Source: Rhodocyclaceae bacterium (GTDB lineage: Bacteria; Pseudomonadota; Gammaproteobacteria; Burkholderiales; Rhodocyclaceae). From it: a stretch of 46,425 nucleotides of DNA. The stretch spans positions 1 to 46,425 of the forward strand of contig JAEUNM010000089.1 in NCBI GenBank assembly GCA_016791105.1, read 5' to 3'. This document shows positions 9,401-15,980 of this stretch, piece after piece. Below the pieces are notes generated by a model. The model was not told the DNA's origin. It ran no database searches and saw nothing but the letters and a program-made list of their open reading frames with translations. Within the stretch, counting starts at the first letter, position 1; the number at the start of each line of letters is the position of its first letter. The translations under genes were made by a program, and so were the position numbers.

Positions 9401-12006
9401 GCGCCGCCGACACTGACGCCAGTGCCCTGGATGGTGACGCTGGGCATAGGATTGGTGCTGCTGGAATTGACCGTCAAGCCGCTGCTATAGCTCTGTGCCC
9501 CGGTGGTGATCAGCGCAGAGCCATTGACCTGCGTCGATGAAGAAACTATGTCCAGGGAAGACAGTGCCTTGCTGGCGCCTATGGCGCCATTGATGGCGAC
9601 GCTGCCGGTGCCGGCGTCCAGTGTCAGTCTGGAAGGTGCAAGACTGGTTTCCCTTACATACTGGGTCAGCGTTTGCCCGCTTTGAGGAAGGTCGTTCCAC
9701 TTGCCCAGTGTGCCGGTAAATTGCAGGGCGCTTTCGGCATTGATGCCAAAATCCCCGCTGGCCGATCCGGTCCAGTTATTTGGTTCGCCAGCATTGAAAT
9801 TGGAGTAATAGCCTGTCGCAGTGGTACCCCCGGTTCCGGAATTGCCGGAACCCAGGCTGGTCTGAGTAGCCGTCCCCTGATAGAAAAAGGTCATCGGATT
9901 GGCGGAGGCGTTGTACGCCGGATCCGTCGACCACTGCCATTGATTGGTTCCGGCAAGTCTATGTCCGCCCAGCCAGGCCGGGTTATATCCTGCCGCCCGG
10001 ATGGCCAATGCGTTTTCCAGACTGGTGGTGATCGTCGCCAGGTACGAGTTCGCCGCATTGGGGGCATCGGCTGTTGCCTGGTCCCATGTCCAGGTGCCGG
10101 CCACAGCCGCATACGAATTGCCGGAATCGACCGAACCGCCCACGCTGATATTTCCGCCCGACGTCGACACCGTGACGCCGGCCGCATTGCTCGTGGCGAT
10201 GAGCAACTGGCCCTTGATATTCACCGCGCCACCCGAAGTCGTAAGCGCGATCGCATTGCTGCCGCCGCCGATGTACAGATCGCCGCCGGTAAATCCACTG
10301 GACGCCGTGCCGCCAAATGTGAGACTGCCGCCGCCGGTGGAAAGATTGGATCCGAGAATGACGATCCCCCCGCCGTCGCGGGACGGTGAAGAGGAGGATG
10401 TGGCGGCGGCCGTATCGTTGTCTGCGTCGAAGGCCAGATTGAGTTTTCCGCTGCCCCCGCCATGCGTGATATCGCTGTTGATTACGATGGAATTGGCGGC
10501 GCGCAGGGTGAGCGTGACATCGCCGGCGCCGGATGATTTGGTGATGGCCGAGTTGACCGTCAAATCGCCCAGGTCGCTGCCGCCGGAAAAGGTGGTGACC
10601 GTGACGCTCGTGCCACCGCTCAACAGGCCGGAAATGCTGGACGCCGTCAAGGTGGAACTGCCGTCGACGGCTGCGGATGCGGACGAACCGGACGCGCCGA
10701 TGGTGACATTGGTCGGGTCGAACAGCCACAGGCCGCTTTTTCCATGCGCTGCGGACGCGCCGCCGCTGACGCCGTCGATGTTCAGAAGGTGCCCCGAAGT
10801 TTCGATCCGCCCGCCGTCACCACCATAGGCGCCGGCATTTGCGGTGATGCTGCCGTGCACCGAGGTGACGGAACCCGGATTGGATACCTGGGACCACAGC
10901 ACCGCCTTGCCGCCGTCGCCGGCCTGGGTGGCGGAAACGTCGATGGTGGCGCCCGCATTCATGCTTACGCGGGTGGCCTGATGCATGTCGCCGCTGCCCT
11001 GCCAGTCCCCCCCCACCAGCACCTCACCGCCGCCGCTGGCGCCGGTAGCCGTCAGGGTCGTGCCGGATTTCAGGGTGATGTCGTCGCCTTCGAGCAGGAT
11101 GCGGCCGCCCTTCTCGACCAGGCTGCTGGCGGAAATGGCGCCGCTGTTCACCACGCTGCCCTGCAGGCCGTCCATGGCGCGCGCGCTGAGGATGACCAGT
11201 CCGCCCGGGGCCAGCACGGCGCTCCGGTTATCCACCAGGGCCTTGAGCGTGGACGGGCTGACATGCACGCCGGCCAGCGCATTGTTGCTGTCGAATTGCA
11301 ACTCGATGCTGTCGCCAGCGGCCAGGGCGGCGCCGCCGAGATTGGCGACGATAAGCCCCTGATTGCGCACTTCCGGCGCCAGTAGCGCGATGTAGCCGCC
11401 CAGGGTGGCACGCAGTTCGCCCTCATTCACCACGCTGCCGGTGGCGCCGTTGCGCTCGAACCTGGCGCGGCCGGCGAGGAAATCCTCCAGGCTGATGGTG
11501 TGCGTGGTGGCCACCAGGGCGCCCACGTTCACGCTGGCGCCGGGGGCGAAATAGACGCCGTTGGGATTGGAAAGATAAACCTGTCCGTTGGCATTGATGC
11601 GGCCGAAAATTTGGCTGGGGTCGGCTCCCGTAACCCGGTTCAGCGTCACGCTGGACGCCGAAGGCTGGCGGTAATTGACGGTGGCGGCACTGCCGACGTT
11701 GTAGCTGGACCAGTCGATGACGGCGCGCTGGCTGGCCTGGTCGATGTTCATCGTTGCCCCGCTCTGGCGGATGGCGGCCTGGCCGGCGACAGTCTGGCCG
11801 CCGGCGGGAAGCTCGTTGGCGCCGGGGGCGGCCCAGCCCGGCAGCGGCAGCCCGGTTGCGGCGGCCGCGGCAAGAATGGCCAGGTGCCGCCGCCGCCGGC
11901 CACCTGTGCCGCCGGAAGCGGGCTTGCCTCGCGAGGGCGCGATTTCGGCCACCGCCTGCCAGGTGTGCAGGGCTTCGTTCCAGACAATGCGATAAATCTT
12001 GTTCAT
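1..12006 (-). CDS. Giant TpsA-type filamentous haemagglutinin-like adhesin (C-terminus beyond the window)
   Basis: This is a secreted two-partner-secretion exoprotein, open from ATG 12006 to the left edge (at least 4002 codons). The frame was checked at the start, near 6000 and at the edge, where it still agrees. AAGGA lies about 10 bases upstream of the ATG. The N-terminus is an extended signal peptide region (starts MNKIYRIVWNEALHTW), then an Arg patch and a hydrophobic core with likely cleavage near residue 59. The TPS secretion domain follows, with its NPNG motif near residue 146. Two C-type-lectin-like domains lie near residues 650-785 and 1050-1172. Glycine/serine-rich beta-helix follows, with autotransporter-associated strand repeats (SSYTGSTFISAGTL type, about 4-6.5 kb). 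Last come MBG and at least eight YDG repeats (first 3 kb). The TpsB partner is directly upstream. The role as surface adhesin is inferred from the family; the ligand is unknown. Confidence 0.93.
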   Translation of the reverse strand, partial: MNKIYRIVWNEALHTWQAVAEIAPSRGKPASGGTGGRRRRHLAILAAAAATGLPLPGWAAPGANELPAGGQTVAGQAAIRQSGATMNIDQASQRAVIDWSSYNVGSAATVNYRQPSASSVTLNRVTGADPSQIFGRINANGQVYLSNPNGVYFAPGASVNVGALVATTHTISLEDFLAGRARFERNGATGSVVNEGELRATLGGYIALLAPEVRNQGLIVANLGGAALAAGDSIELQFDSNNALAGVHVSPSTLKALVDNRSAVLAPGGLVILSARAMDGLQGSVVNSGAISASSLVEKGGRILLEGDDITLKSGTTLTATGASGGGEVLVGGDWQGSGDMHQATRVSMNAGATIDVSATQAGDGGKAVLWSQVSNPGSVTSVHGSITANAGAYGGDGGRIETSGHLLNIDGVSGGASAAHGKSGLWLFDPTNVTIGASGSSASAAVDGSSTLTASSISGLLSGGTSVTVTTFSGGSDLGDLTVNSAITKSSGAGDVTLTLRAANSIVINSDITHGGGSGKLNLAFDADNDTAAATSSSSPSRDGGGIVILGSNLSTGGGSLTFGGTASSGFTGGDLYIGGGSNAIALTTSGGAVNIKGQLLIATSNAAGVTVSTSGGNISVGGSVDSGNSYAAVAGTWTWDQATADAPNAANSYLATITTSLENALAIRAAGYNPAWLGGHRLAGTNQWQWSTDPAYNASANPMTFFYQGTATQTSLGSGNSGTGGTTATGYYSNFNAGEPNNWTGSASGDFGINAESALQFTGTLGKWNDLPQSGQTLTQYVRETSLAPSRLTLDAGTGSVAINGAIGASKALSSLDIVSSSTQVNGSALITTGAQSYSSGLTVNSSSTNPMPSVTIQGTGVSVGGALAVYGSDISINAPLTMTGANPAEFDFNASRHISLANGKDISSSSAALNILFHADTDNSGDGINIIGGSISNTHGGWVKFGNGDTASIGGVSTYVGGDVYFNGSSAQSINSGGGTIDIWGETMVGNTAGLSLTSGNANINLHGKLNSANSYTFVDKTADTSHDWDWARTDAKNGTAGGSAVGDSYLVTVTSRLENAIAGQAAGYKGAWIGAYRADPNSYAWTWANGPEAGVQFFTQVAGGGGTASSGYYANFGSGEPNGGLSTTRSAVETVGQFFGTQGYWNDLSHTVTFSSSQASQYSVLGYVRETNLAASPVTINAGSGSVLVDGAVGGGKALASLAVTSASTQINGEWLKTTGAQTYSSGLTVNSNSSMPNLTVEASSLTAAGPIAIYGGNIALNTGLTSTGSGSGILVKGSGNIVQGNTNLTLQSNNGDITLWADSDGNSSGWIGLQQGARINTANGATNQDSGGGNITLAGGSTSGGNGLPTGYAYAPNGTGIWGSNVPSGVQIGTTTIGAGGTNDFRFYSAGGNILINGKAADGAPGVSWYSGASGVTQLMDAGSGSITINGQAVGSGHGIELNYYAAAGSVSPTLKSSSNVATAINITGATTATGGYAGYQGATTLVASGSGGISVSGTSASTSYYGFAAGGFNAYAASGNIAISGVSTGSTAFGLYLSGNLGSGGGISSSSSNVSLTGNAFTFPAAESISTSGTLTIQPSGNDFTAAFTNTNLSLASTVSGLTIGKSATGANGSSDANVTLANPIGIAGPISIYGGTIVVAADVTTSTASDINLYASNGFYSNSTVFNTFGPRNTISSNGGNVFISSDKNADGTGLLNIDYLTFNAGSGSLTLEAADLSWNTASSTDRPYINGTGTFTLRPAAASFNNSVSTSYFNIDQDANGISGLTLGKSGNTQAINVQNTQTVNGPITIAGGMVAIDAAIATTNTSTGNISITASMLTGSAGITLASGRGLTVDQSGTSTFSGAISGSNASFTKTGNGTLTLSGTSSYTGSTFISAGTLALSGGLASSTSVIMFGNSVWDLRVGQTIAGLFMGAGNSITRSTGGSSLRVTGNSTLANSITTSGSQTYDGPVRLAADTTLATTQSDIVFNSTVDSVDPASPRNLTATITPGTTYYWVDWTSSDATHVYGTLTIGSDVVNVTYTNPQGFFGVQTAGGTFYWTSSNAVSPYVSAQVANGPASADIVQLQYQGSQTLVFSQPIANLAFAVVSLNGNGYGFNQDFNIVSQTGVNGAGCGFYGCGTFSKTSSGTTYNLNGTSGEPHGTIRFSHAFSSLTWNSLANESWNGFTIGVSGTSANSGTVHFNGAAGSSAGLGAVAVNANLQTAADISAASSLAVTGLSSLGGKVTTSGDQSYQSAVTLTSDVTLQTTANGSVSTTSDTSPIDGAHALTIQTAGTGNTTLNGAVGATTPLTGVSVTTNSLSAGDIALATNAPLSVTNSGFSAITGAITGSGATLTKDGINILILTGSNTYSGATTINAGSLSLGHGGTSGSLATSAMTTNGNFVIDRAADTIIPFAISGQGNVNVYGEQETLYSGFLTTTATTIASNTTVAEVLQRLSGARQNGVNVSGGSTAQAGIYVTQFNALTNTATLQVQEYNSVSSPAFTKTVFVKLSQSGSNVQAKIDTSGSHTNGTAYSAGNTNIVGTDMSTGASYDMPLATSAAASGYGVDQLYAAAKTTFTGANTYTGGTYLNTATFNVAAPNLSSQVARGTLVIGNGGALGSGGVGNAGLLVFNTSANTTASGNITGAGWLLQSGSGTTTLAGNNSYTGDTVVNAGILQLGSGGTSGSLASSSAIDLPVAGAKFAINRSDSLTLANAISGLGSVEKMGSNSVTLSANGTYSGATSIDGGSLILQNDAPTSSSSSFNGPGSLTIQPASTSFTSAFSTSGWTFSSTLGGLSLGKSGNSANITVASNQTIAGPVSLYGGNIAINGRLEATGDTIKLEASGSVSDGASGYLVADKLALKGSGSFTLDSTSNAVNTLAAGNDNTSPIGSLTFVNSAAVSIGTVNPTGITASGPVNVSTVSGDLTVSQNISTTDTSASAVVLNAGSSASPGGGGTPASGNILISGSPTVSVGSGGTAKLFSGSLAGSTGLAALASSGAESHFRYNADETTNFASGNWLNLGAGIYVIYRQQPTVTVTANDATSTYGTTPTYGFSVNSANGETAAQIFKTLPNVAVGGTLSTSGNPIVGDHALTTSGGTDQLGYSIAGNTGGTLTVNRKPLTYTGTGNSRAYDGGLTGTVTDSASGIVSGDVVTVTSTSAVFGDKNAGNGKSMSVAGIGLSNTDSGNYSIAASATTSGDITPKTLTVTGLAADGKTYDGTSGVLVSDWGSVSTGVGAESLVLSHGLASFADANAGTGKTVTATGYALANGANGGLASNYQLASTSATTSADIAKAALTVTANNDGKFVTQSDTAGYNGVSYAGFVHGETESVLGGSLAIARSNSGVESAGTYAGVLLPGGLTAANYNISYAGGDYTIVPSSQLLIRVSNLTSTYGVAANYSIASAEYWNGSSAVSLSGITAHGNNSFTIDDGAGGQATFTLAPANAVLSSSANLAVGSYQLATSGTVTANSGNFNDTINVVGSQAVYQKGLNASASGVSKVYDGNTAMSGASVGVSGVIASDTVSASGSGAYAQKNAGSGLAYTISGLSLSGVDAGNYYLTGGGSLSGSDGVITPRTITLSAAKTYDGTTALSGSQVSIGNLVGSETLAYSGATASDAHVATAGKFIDAITLEDASDASGGLASNYQLPALDAANAPVSITAKAITATASIGGTLSRAYDGTTAAPGASVSGSVSGAVAGDSLSLDSSGVSLAYDSAHVASASQIAASGSAGFAIDASSHASQASDYSFTAPTIAPVVAAITPATLTPTLTNTGVTKVYDGTTAAPAGFSPTYSFTGLVSGDTGASLAHSGAAYDSKDVASASKVTVSGLNITAISGSNASAAGDYALDATAKDVAASITARTITLSAAKTYDGTTALSGSQVSIGNLVGSETLAYSGATASDAHVATAGKFIDAITLVDASDASGGLASNYQLPALDAANAPVSITAKAITASASIGGTLSRAYDGTTAAPGASVSGSVSGAVAGDSLSLDSSGVSLAYDSAHVASASQI
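859..1318. repeat. Long in-frame direct repeat in adhesin stalk, copy 2
   Basis: Near-identical to bases 1-460. Homology ends abruptly at about 1318, where copy 2 diverges into a different YDG unit. This pattern is typical of recent unequal recombination in adhesin stalks. Confidence 0.9.
8490..8860 (-). other. C-type-lectin-like domain 2 inside the TpsA adhesin
   Basis: This is a second copy about 1.2 kb further into the same protein: SYLVTVTSRLENAIAG, WIGAY, YYANFGSGEPNGG, GYWNDL, GYVRE. It keeps both EPN and WND but differs clearly in sequence from copy 1, so the duplication is old or the two copies bind different ligands. Confidence 0.8.
9655..10060 (-). other. C-type-lectin-like domain 1 inside the TpsA adhesin
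   Basis: The reverse frame reads SYLATITTSLENALAI, then WLGG, a W-rich segment, YYSNFNAGEPNNW, and later GKWNDL before a closing YVRE. This is the order of a C-type lectin fold: first strand/helix, WIG-like motif, EPN, WND, final strand. EPN and WND are the calcium/sugar-site motifs of mannose-type lectins. I see no conserved cysteines, so it would be a disulfide-free version. Carbohydrate binding is inferred. Confidence 0.8.
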
Positions 12007-12107
12007 GGCGGCTTGTTCCTTGTGCTTCTTGTGATGTCTGCGCGGAGGCGGGTGTGCGCCGGCTCAGGCCACTGCCATGAGTCGGGTGCTGTGTTCCATG
12101 TCTGTTG

Positions 12108-13772
12108 CTAGAAAGGCAGGCTGGCGGTGAGCCAGAAGCGGTTCGGGCGCAAACTGCCGTCCTGGTCCTTGCCGGTGGCGGTGGGATTGGGATTGCTGCC
12201 ATCGCGCCGTGCCCAGGTGGCCTTGATCTGCAGGCCGCCCACGGTGAGCCAGCCAAGCGAGATGCCGTGGCCTTTGAGCGCATAGCTGGGATCGCTGCCG
12301 AAGTTCCCGACCCGGCCCCAGTCGTAAAAGCCGGTGAGGTTGAAACCGCGGGGCAGTTGCCAGCGGAGTTCCAGATTGACCAGCTGGCCGCGGCTGCCAC
12401 CGGCTTCCGTGGCGGGATAGGCGCGCACGCCGTTGGCACCGCCCAGGTAGAAGCGCTCCGAGGTATCCAGCTTTTTGCTGCTGTGCTGGCCGTTCACGGC
12501 GGCATACAGCGAAACACTGTCGCTGACCGCCTGTTGGCGCGAAGCGGCGTAAAGCCATTTGCCGAAACGGCCGGCCAGGGCGGGGTTTTCGGCCGCGTCC
12601 AGTGTTCCGTGGGCGACCCTGCCATCGACATAGGCGAGGGTCATGCTGTTGGCTCCGCCGCCGCCCAGGTGGTCGAACAGATTGCCGCTCAGGGTGAGGG
12701 TGAAATCGTAAATGTGGTAATCGGACTGAACTGCGTTGTTGGCCTCGTTGCGGAAATGCTTGCGGTCATAGGCAAGGCTCACGTAGAGGTTCTTCAGACG
12801 CGAGCGAACGATGGGATAGCTCAGATTTGCGCCCAGGGTGTCGGAATTTCCACGCGCCTGCAGTTGCGTGAATTCCGGACTGACCAGCTTGTAATGCATG
12901 GATGAGGCGCTCAGCCCCGCCCGCATGCCGTTGTGGCCGACGGGAAGGGAGTAGCCGAGCCGCCCGTAGTCGCTGCCCTCTGTATGGATGGCGTTGAACT
13001 GGGCCTGATCGCCCAGGTGCAGCGGACTGTTCAGCATGGCCGTGAGCGCCAGCCGCTGCGCGCCGGTGGAGCGGGAGCCGATGTTGTCGGCCGCCACTTC
13101 CCCGATGAGCAGCGGTTCGTCGCTTTCCTTGATGACCAGATCGGTTTCGCCTTCGTTTGCACCAACCGCAAGAAAGCCGGTCACGGCCACACCGGGCAAG
13201 TCGTCTGCCAAGAGGAGCGCCCGGTCGAGCTGATGCGTGTTGAGTGGTGCGCCGGACCTTTGCCCGGCGGCGAAGCCGGCCATGATCGTGTCCGGATCGA
13301 CGCGGCTGCTCGCGGGGCCGTCCAGGCGGGTTCGGCCAAAGACCGACTCGACGATTTCGATGGTAACGATCCCTTCGGTCACGTCCTGGCGCGGCAGAAA
13401 GGCGCGGACCACCCAGCCCGCATCGCGGTAGGCTTCCGCCACCGCCTGGGCGGCTGCGCGCAGGTCGTTCAAGCTGACGCTACGGCCGACCCAGGGTGCC
13501 ACCACCTTGTCAAGGTCGTCGCTGGCCATGCGGGTATTGCCGACGAAGCGAAACTCCTTGACGATGACGGTGGCGCCACCCGCCTCGTCTTTCGGCGCGG
13601 GCTCGGACGGGGCGCTGGGCGGTGTTGCCGCAGGCGGCAGCGGCAGGGCCTTTTGCTCGATCTGCTGGCGCAGGACGCCGGCATCGGGTGGGGATTGGGC
13701 CCACACCAGAGGGCAGGGCAGCAGTGCTGCCAGGACGATGACGCAATGTTTGACTCGTTTGGCTGTTTCCAA
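12108..13772 (-). CDS. TpsB outer-membrane transporter (ShlB/FhaC/HecB family)
   Basis: This is the outer-membrane pore partner that exports the TpsA adhesin encoded about 100 bases downstream. The product is about 554 aa: signal peptide (ETAKRVKHCVIVLAALLPC, cleaved near VWA-Q), a Pro/Ala-rich linker, a POTRA domain (VIVKEFRFVGNTRMASDDLD onward), then a 16-strand-type barrel. Barrel hallmarks are RFYLGGANGVRAYP and a C-terminal aromatic ending (LTASLPF). The frame is open upstream to 13943, but I prefer the TTG at 13772. It sits just after a purine-rich AAGGTGGGA and directly before the signal peptide; the upstream extension has no signal character. The length fits the family. Confidence 0.93.
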   Translation of the reverse strand: METAKRVKHCVIVLAALLPCPLVWAQSPPDAGVLRQQIEQKALPLPPAATPPSAPSEPAPKDEAGGATVIVKEFRFVGNTRMASDDLDKVVAPWVGRSVSLNDLRAAAQAVAEAYRDAGWVVRAFLPRQDVTEGIVTIEIVESVFGRTRLDGPASSRVDPDTIMAGFAAGQRSGAPLNTHQLDRALLLADDLPGVAVTGFLAVGANEGETDLVIKESDEPLLIGEVAADNIGSRSTGAQRLALTAMLNSPLHLGDQAQFNAIHTEGSDYGRLGYSLPVGHNGMRAGLSASSMHYKLVSPEFTQLQARGNSDTLGANLSYPIVRSRLKNLYVSLAYDRKHFRNEANNAVQSDYHIYDFTLTLSGNLFDHLGGGGANSMTLAYVDGRVAHGTLDAAENPALAGRFGKWLYAASRQQAVSDSVSLYAAVNGQHSSKKLDTSERFYLGGANGVRAYPATEAGGSRGQLVNLELRWQLPRGFNLTGFYDWGRVGNFGSDPSYALKGHGISLGWLTVGGLQIKATWARRDGSNPNPTATGKDQDGSLRPNRFWLTASLPF

Positions 13773-14140
13773 TTTCCCACCTTGAATGTCGACGTACTGC
13801 GCTTGCTTGGTGGCCGGACCCCCAGCATGGTCTTGACGCCGCACACCAGCCTGGTGCCCGATGCTCGCGACCATGCCCCTGGCGCAGCGCAGCGGACCTA
13901 TTCCAGATGGAGTCGTGACGAGTCGGGTGACGCTGTAGTGCAATGGTCTGGTGTCCGGCCGTCCTGCGCCGTCCTGCGCCGGCCGGCACAGGTAATGTCA
14001 TTTACGACGTGGAATGAAGTTCCTTTAGGCGCGCCGGCTGTGGTGCGGGCGGGCCCGCGCCAATCGGCCGGACGGCAAGTGAGGGGACCTGGCGGTCTTC
14101 ATTTCGGCCATAGGTTTCGGCGTCGACGCCAGGCGGGCGC
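13773..14140. other. Intergenic region upstream of tpsB
   Basis: No convincing gene is seen. The stretch should hold the tpsB-tpsA promoter. A 10-base tandem duplication (GCCGTCCTGC twice) lies near 13960-13980. No clear -35/-10 pair was recognised. Confidence 0.4.
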
Positions 14141-14610
14141 CTGAGGTACTGGGCCGGGTCTGGAAGTGGTATTTTGGCCAGTTCGCCAGTGCTGGCGGCA
14201 AGAAGGGCCGTCAGTTCCACACGCCGGCCAGCATCGCGAGAACGCCGGCGGCCGTGCTGGCCCCGCACCACGGCAAGGTGTACGACCCCTGCTGCGGCTT
14301 AGGCGGCATGTTCGTGCAGAGCGCGAAATTCATCGAGTCCCACCGCGGTGGGCGGGAGGCGTTTCCATCTATCGCAATGTGTCCAATCCGACGGCGTGGC
14401 GCCTGGCCGTCATGGGCCTCGCCATCCGCGGCAGGACATGAATCTGGGAAAGCAAGCAGCCGACAGCGTCATGCGTAAGCAGCATGCGGACCTGCGCGCC
14501 GATTTCAGCCCGGCCAACCCGCCGTGCAACGTGACCGACTGGTGGCACGGTAGCGTGAAGGGAGACCCGCGCCGGGCCGTGGTTTTGAAATCGCGCCTCA
14601 TCGGATACAC
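14140..14610 (+). pseudogene. hsdM: Relic of a type I restriction-modification methyltransferase subunit (HsdM)
   Basis: Three consecutive pieces in different frames match the catalytic core of HsdM. The first (about 14143-14350) reads EVLGRVWKWYFGQFASAGGK, then QFHTP and VYDPCCGLGGMFVQS (SAM-binding motif I). The second reads SIYRNVSNPTAWRLAVMGLAI, to a stop at 14439-14441. The third reads NLGKQAADSV, then ANPPCNVTDW (motif IV, normally NPPF). Two frameshifts and the loss of both ends make it non-functional. No hsdS or hsdR is seen next to it. It is probably the scar of an old restriction island. Confidence 0.85.
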
Positions 14611-14679
14611 CGATTTGCGGCGTCATTGACCAAGCAGAAGGTGCGACAGGAGGACTCGGACGGTGCTACGGCATGCGGC

Positions 14680-15750
14680 CTAACGCGCGCCAGTCCCCAG
14701 GCGTTTGCGATAGTCCGAAGGCGCCATGCCGGTCCATTCCACGAAGGCGCGGAAAAACGCCGAGGGGTCGGCATACCCCAGTTCGGCCGCCACTTCGGCG
14801 ATGGTGGCGGTGGTTTTTTCCAGGCGCGCCAAAGCCAGATCGCGCCGCAGGGCGTCCTTGATCGCGCGCAGGCTCGATCCTTCTTCGTGCAGGCGGCGAT
14901 GCACGCTGCGCGTGGATAGATTGAGCCGGCGCGCCACCTGTTCCAGCGTGAGCGGTTCCGGGAAACTATTCGCGACGATGTCGCGCACGCGGCGCACCAT
15001 CTGGCGGTCGCGTCGATACAGCGCGGCTATTTTGCCGGGCGCGCCGTTCAGAAACTGCGCCAGGGCTTCGTCGTCGCGGCGTACCGGCAGGTCGAGCAGA
15101 TTGGCGGCCATGCTGGCCACCAGACATTTCCCGTCGAACTGGGAGCGGGCCGTGTAAATGAGGTCGTAATCGGCCGCGTGGGCCGGGCGTGCATAGGGAA
15201 ATTCCACGCTATAGAGCGCCAGATCGCGTCCGGCCATCCAGCAGGCCAGGCCGTGCATGAGGCGCAGCAGCCACTCGAACGCAAATATGCGGCGCGGGTC
15301 TTCGCGCGCGGCCTGCAGCGCTTGCGGCTCTTCGATGCAGATGCGGGCGGCGCTGGCATCGCGCTCTATTCTCACGGGCAGTTGCGGCAGCACCAGGCCC
15401 ATGAAGCGCGTGCCGCGGTTAAGCGCTTCCAGGAGCGTGCGGCTGGTAATCATGCTGCGGCACAAAAACTCGAAACATCCGGGTCTTAGGGGCTGGGAGA
15501 AGAGGCAGAAACCCTCGTCGCCGCTGCGCTGCACCACGGCGTTGTAAAGCGCGACATAGTCGTCTATCGGAACGCGCGCGGCGGTATTTTCAAGAATGCG
15601 CGGGTCCAGGCCCACTTCCGTCAGCAATTGCGGGCCGTCCATGGCGCGCGCCGCAAGGCCGGACAACATGCCTTTCACGAAGCCGGCGGCCACCGTTGCA
15701 CGATGCCTGGGCGGTGCGGCGCGATCGGTCGAAGGGCGTGCTTTTTGCAT
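14680..15750 (-). CDS. AraC-family transcriptional regulator with arabinose-binding-like N-domain
   Basis: This is a DNA-binding regulator of 356 aa. Residues about 30-215 resemble the ligand-binding/dimerisation domain of AraC proteins of the OruR/ArgR-like type. Residues about 250-350 form the two helix-turn-helix motifs (LTLEQVARRLNLSTRSVHRRL, and AEVAAELGYADPSAFFRAF with the typical W-x-G-x-x-P-S-x-Y-R end). It is transcribed divergently from icmF with 230 bases between the starts, so icmF and the acyl-CoA synthetase are its likely targets, perhaps with an acyl compound as effector (inference). No strong ribosome site precedes ATG 15750. Confidence 0.9.
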   Translation of the reverse strand: MQKARPSTDRAAPPRHRATVAAGFVKGMLSGLAARAMDGPQLLTEVGLDPRILENTAARVPIDDYVALYNAVVQRSGDEGFCLFSQPLRPGCFEFLCRSMITSRTLLEALNRGTRFMGLVLPQLPVRIERDASAARICIEEPQALQAAREDPRRIFAFEWLLRLMHGLACWMAGRDLALYSVEFPYARPAHAADYDLIYTARSQFDGKCLVASMAANLLDLPVRRDDEALAQFLNGAPGKIAALYRRDRQMVRRVRDIVANSFPEPLTLEQVARRLNLSTRSVHRRLHEEGSSLRAIKDALRRDLALARLEKTTATIAEVAAELGYADPSAFFRAFVEWTGMAPSDYRKRLGTGAR

Positions 15751-15980
15751 GCGATGAACTAATCTGGCAAGTACGCAGCATTTATGCAGATTGGCGGATT
15801 ATGCACGATCATAGTCCGCTGCTGCAATTGAGTCGGCCCGGCGGCGGATTTACCATGCGCAGCACTGCAGGGCTGGCCACGCCTGCCGGCGCCGAAGCCT
15901 GATCTGCCGCGCAATTGGGGGCTGGTCGCGGGTGCGGCATTTGCATCAACCAGAAGTTTTCACAGGGGAGGAACACCGTC

